From Himantopus leucocephalus (taxonomy: Eukaryota; Chordata; Aves; Charadriiformes; Recurvirostridae), in the NCBI GenBank assembly GCA_003993805.1, contig RSEF01000005.1, forward strand, positions 21,241,647 to 21,305,646: a DNA stretch of 64,000 bases, read 5' to 3'. The stretch's first letter is position 1. Every line of letters begins with the position of its first letter. Positions 62,936 to 64,000 of this stretch are shown here, one piece after another. The notes below the pieces were generated by a model. The model ran no database searches. It was not told the DNA's origin and saw only the letters and a program-made list of their open reading frames with translations. A program made the translations under genes and the position numbers.

Positions 62936-64000
62936 ACAGTTGTACTCCGGGGGGGGGCAAGAAAAAAATTAAAAAAAAATTAAAAAGTGTAACCTAAATG
63001 GAGAGTAAGAAAATTTTATTTGAGGGACATACCCAATGGGTCTAATACAGTTGTAAATGCTGAAGCAAGAGACTGGAGCAAGCCATCCAGTTTTAGAAGA
63101 CCTCTCCAAATAATAATAGAGAAAAACCATATGTTTTTTTACAGCTTTGATAAACTTTTGCATGAGATTGAGGAAGCCAGTAGGAGAGGACTAGATTTAA
63201 CTGTTCAGAATGTCATATTTTAGGGCATCATAAGACAGGAAATAATGTTTGTAATATACTATAGACATGTTTCAAGACTTGATATACCGAAAAAACACCA
63301 AACCACACAACAAATGAGACTTTCTAGATGGCTAGGATAGGATCCCCAAGAATTAATGGCAAATAAAAATTTCTTTTCACAATCAGTAAATGCTGAAAAA
63401 TATTGATGGGAACTTGTTTCCTTTCAGAAGCTAAAAAATACATGGCTGATTCTGTCAGTTTTTTGGAGAACTGCAACAGCACTGGATAAAGAACCTTCAC
63501 AAGGCAACACCATGTACTCTGCTGTGAGTTCTGAATTACTTCTTCCTGGCCATTTTCCTTGAAGCTAAAAGATTGTAATGTTTTCATACTCAAAGGTCAA
63601 CCTTTCTTAGAAACATAAACCAAATTAAATTTTCTAAATAGAGAAAACTCATAGAAATTAAGGCAGAAGAAAAATAAATGGCCTTGTTAACAAACAATAC
63701 ACACACGCTCTGTCCTTGTAAGAGACAAATCCTTACAAGAGACAAATCAGTGGCTTTATGAGTTGCAGAAAACTCTGTATCAGATCCTTAGGAAGTCTCT
63801 CACCTGACTTCAGGTACGCTTCCCACCCTTTTCCCTTCGAAAACACGAGCTACAACTCCTTGTTCAGAAACTCTCTTTTTCCCTGCTTGCCCCACTCATG
63901 AATCTGAAACTTTTTTCTTCCAGCTGAGCTCACTTATCTCTGAAGGAAGAAGCAATCTTTCCCTAATTCAGTCCCTCTTTTTTAAAAGGAACATAACATA
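62936..64000. other. Unique AT-rich noncoding DNA
   Basis: It begins with a nine-G run (about 62949-62957) followed by an A-rich tract. The remainder shows no gene or repeat that I can identify, apart from a small duplication of AAGAGACAAATC near 63720-63748. Confidence 0.6.

Overview
The window looks like a piece of a bird nuclear genome, about 64 kb, AT-rich and without any gene I can recognise. The strongest evidence is repeat content. There are at least ten fragments of CR1, the dominant LINE of birds and other sauropsids. Several show the typical CR1 3' end: a conserved tail followed by ATTCTATG-type octamers, as at the very left edge and at 42236 and 55981. There are also solo or partial endogenous-retrovirus LTRs of avian type that start TGTC and TGTG. 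No bacterial operons, ribosome binding sites, tRNAs, rRNAs or CRISPR arrays are present. The longest open frames are either N-filled gaps, CR1 remnants or chance frames under about 125 codons. It is best read as an intergenic gene desert or the inside of a very long intron.

Layout. 1-56 is a CR1 tail. 57-5658 is unique AT-rich DNA with two perfect inverted repeats near 2.35 and 2.54 kb. 5664-6741 is a complete-looking solo LTR (sense strand minus) with a perfect 5-bp target-site duplication (ATCAC). 6747-13653 is unique DNA. 13654-15202 is a nested repeat cluster holding a 1000-N gap: an LTR edge, then a CR1 tail split by a 445-bp LTR, with AGGTC duplicated on both sides. 15203-26651 is mostly unique, with one small CR1 piece at 20071. 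An LTR fragment with a 10-N gap lies at 26652. 33465-33972 is the longest readable CR1 coding tail. 42236-42998 is a CR1 copy in which endonuclease sequence is fused directly to the 3' end, so the reverse transcriptase (RT) is missing. 43790-43920 is an old CR1-type 3' end.

44-56 kb is mostly unique, with a pentanucleotide satellite and a T/G-rich duplicated block carrying single Ns. 55981-58254 is the most complex locus: a 5'-truncated CR1 with readable but inactivated RT motifs, a probable LTR, a second CR1 piece in the opposite orientation, and a 100-N gap. 62205-62935 holds two more old CR1 pieces.

No genes act together here. What can be read is insertion history: old CR1/L3-like remnants, then classic CR1 copies, then LTRs inserted into or beside CR1, then assembly scars (gaps of exactly 1000, 100 and 10 Ns, and single Ns next to short exact repeats). 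I found no convincing new biological system. The points most worth checking are the strand conflict at 56.1-56.8 kb, the CR1 that lacks RT at 42.7 kb, the promoter and splice-donor signals in the 5.7-6.7 kb LTR, and three AT-rich unique blocks that resemble conserved noncoding elements.
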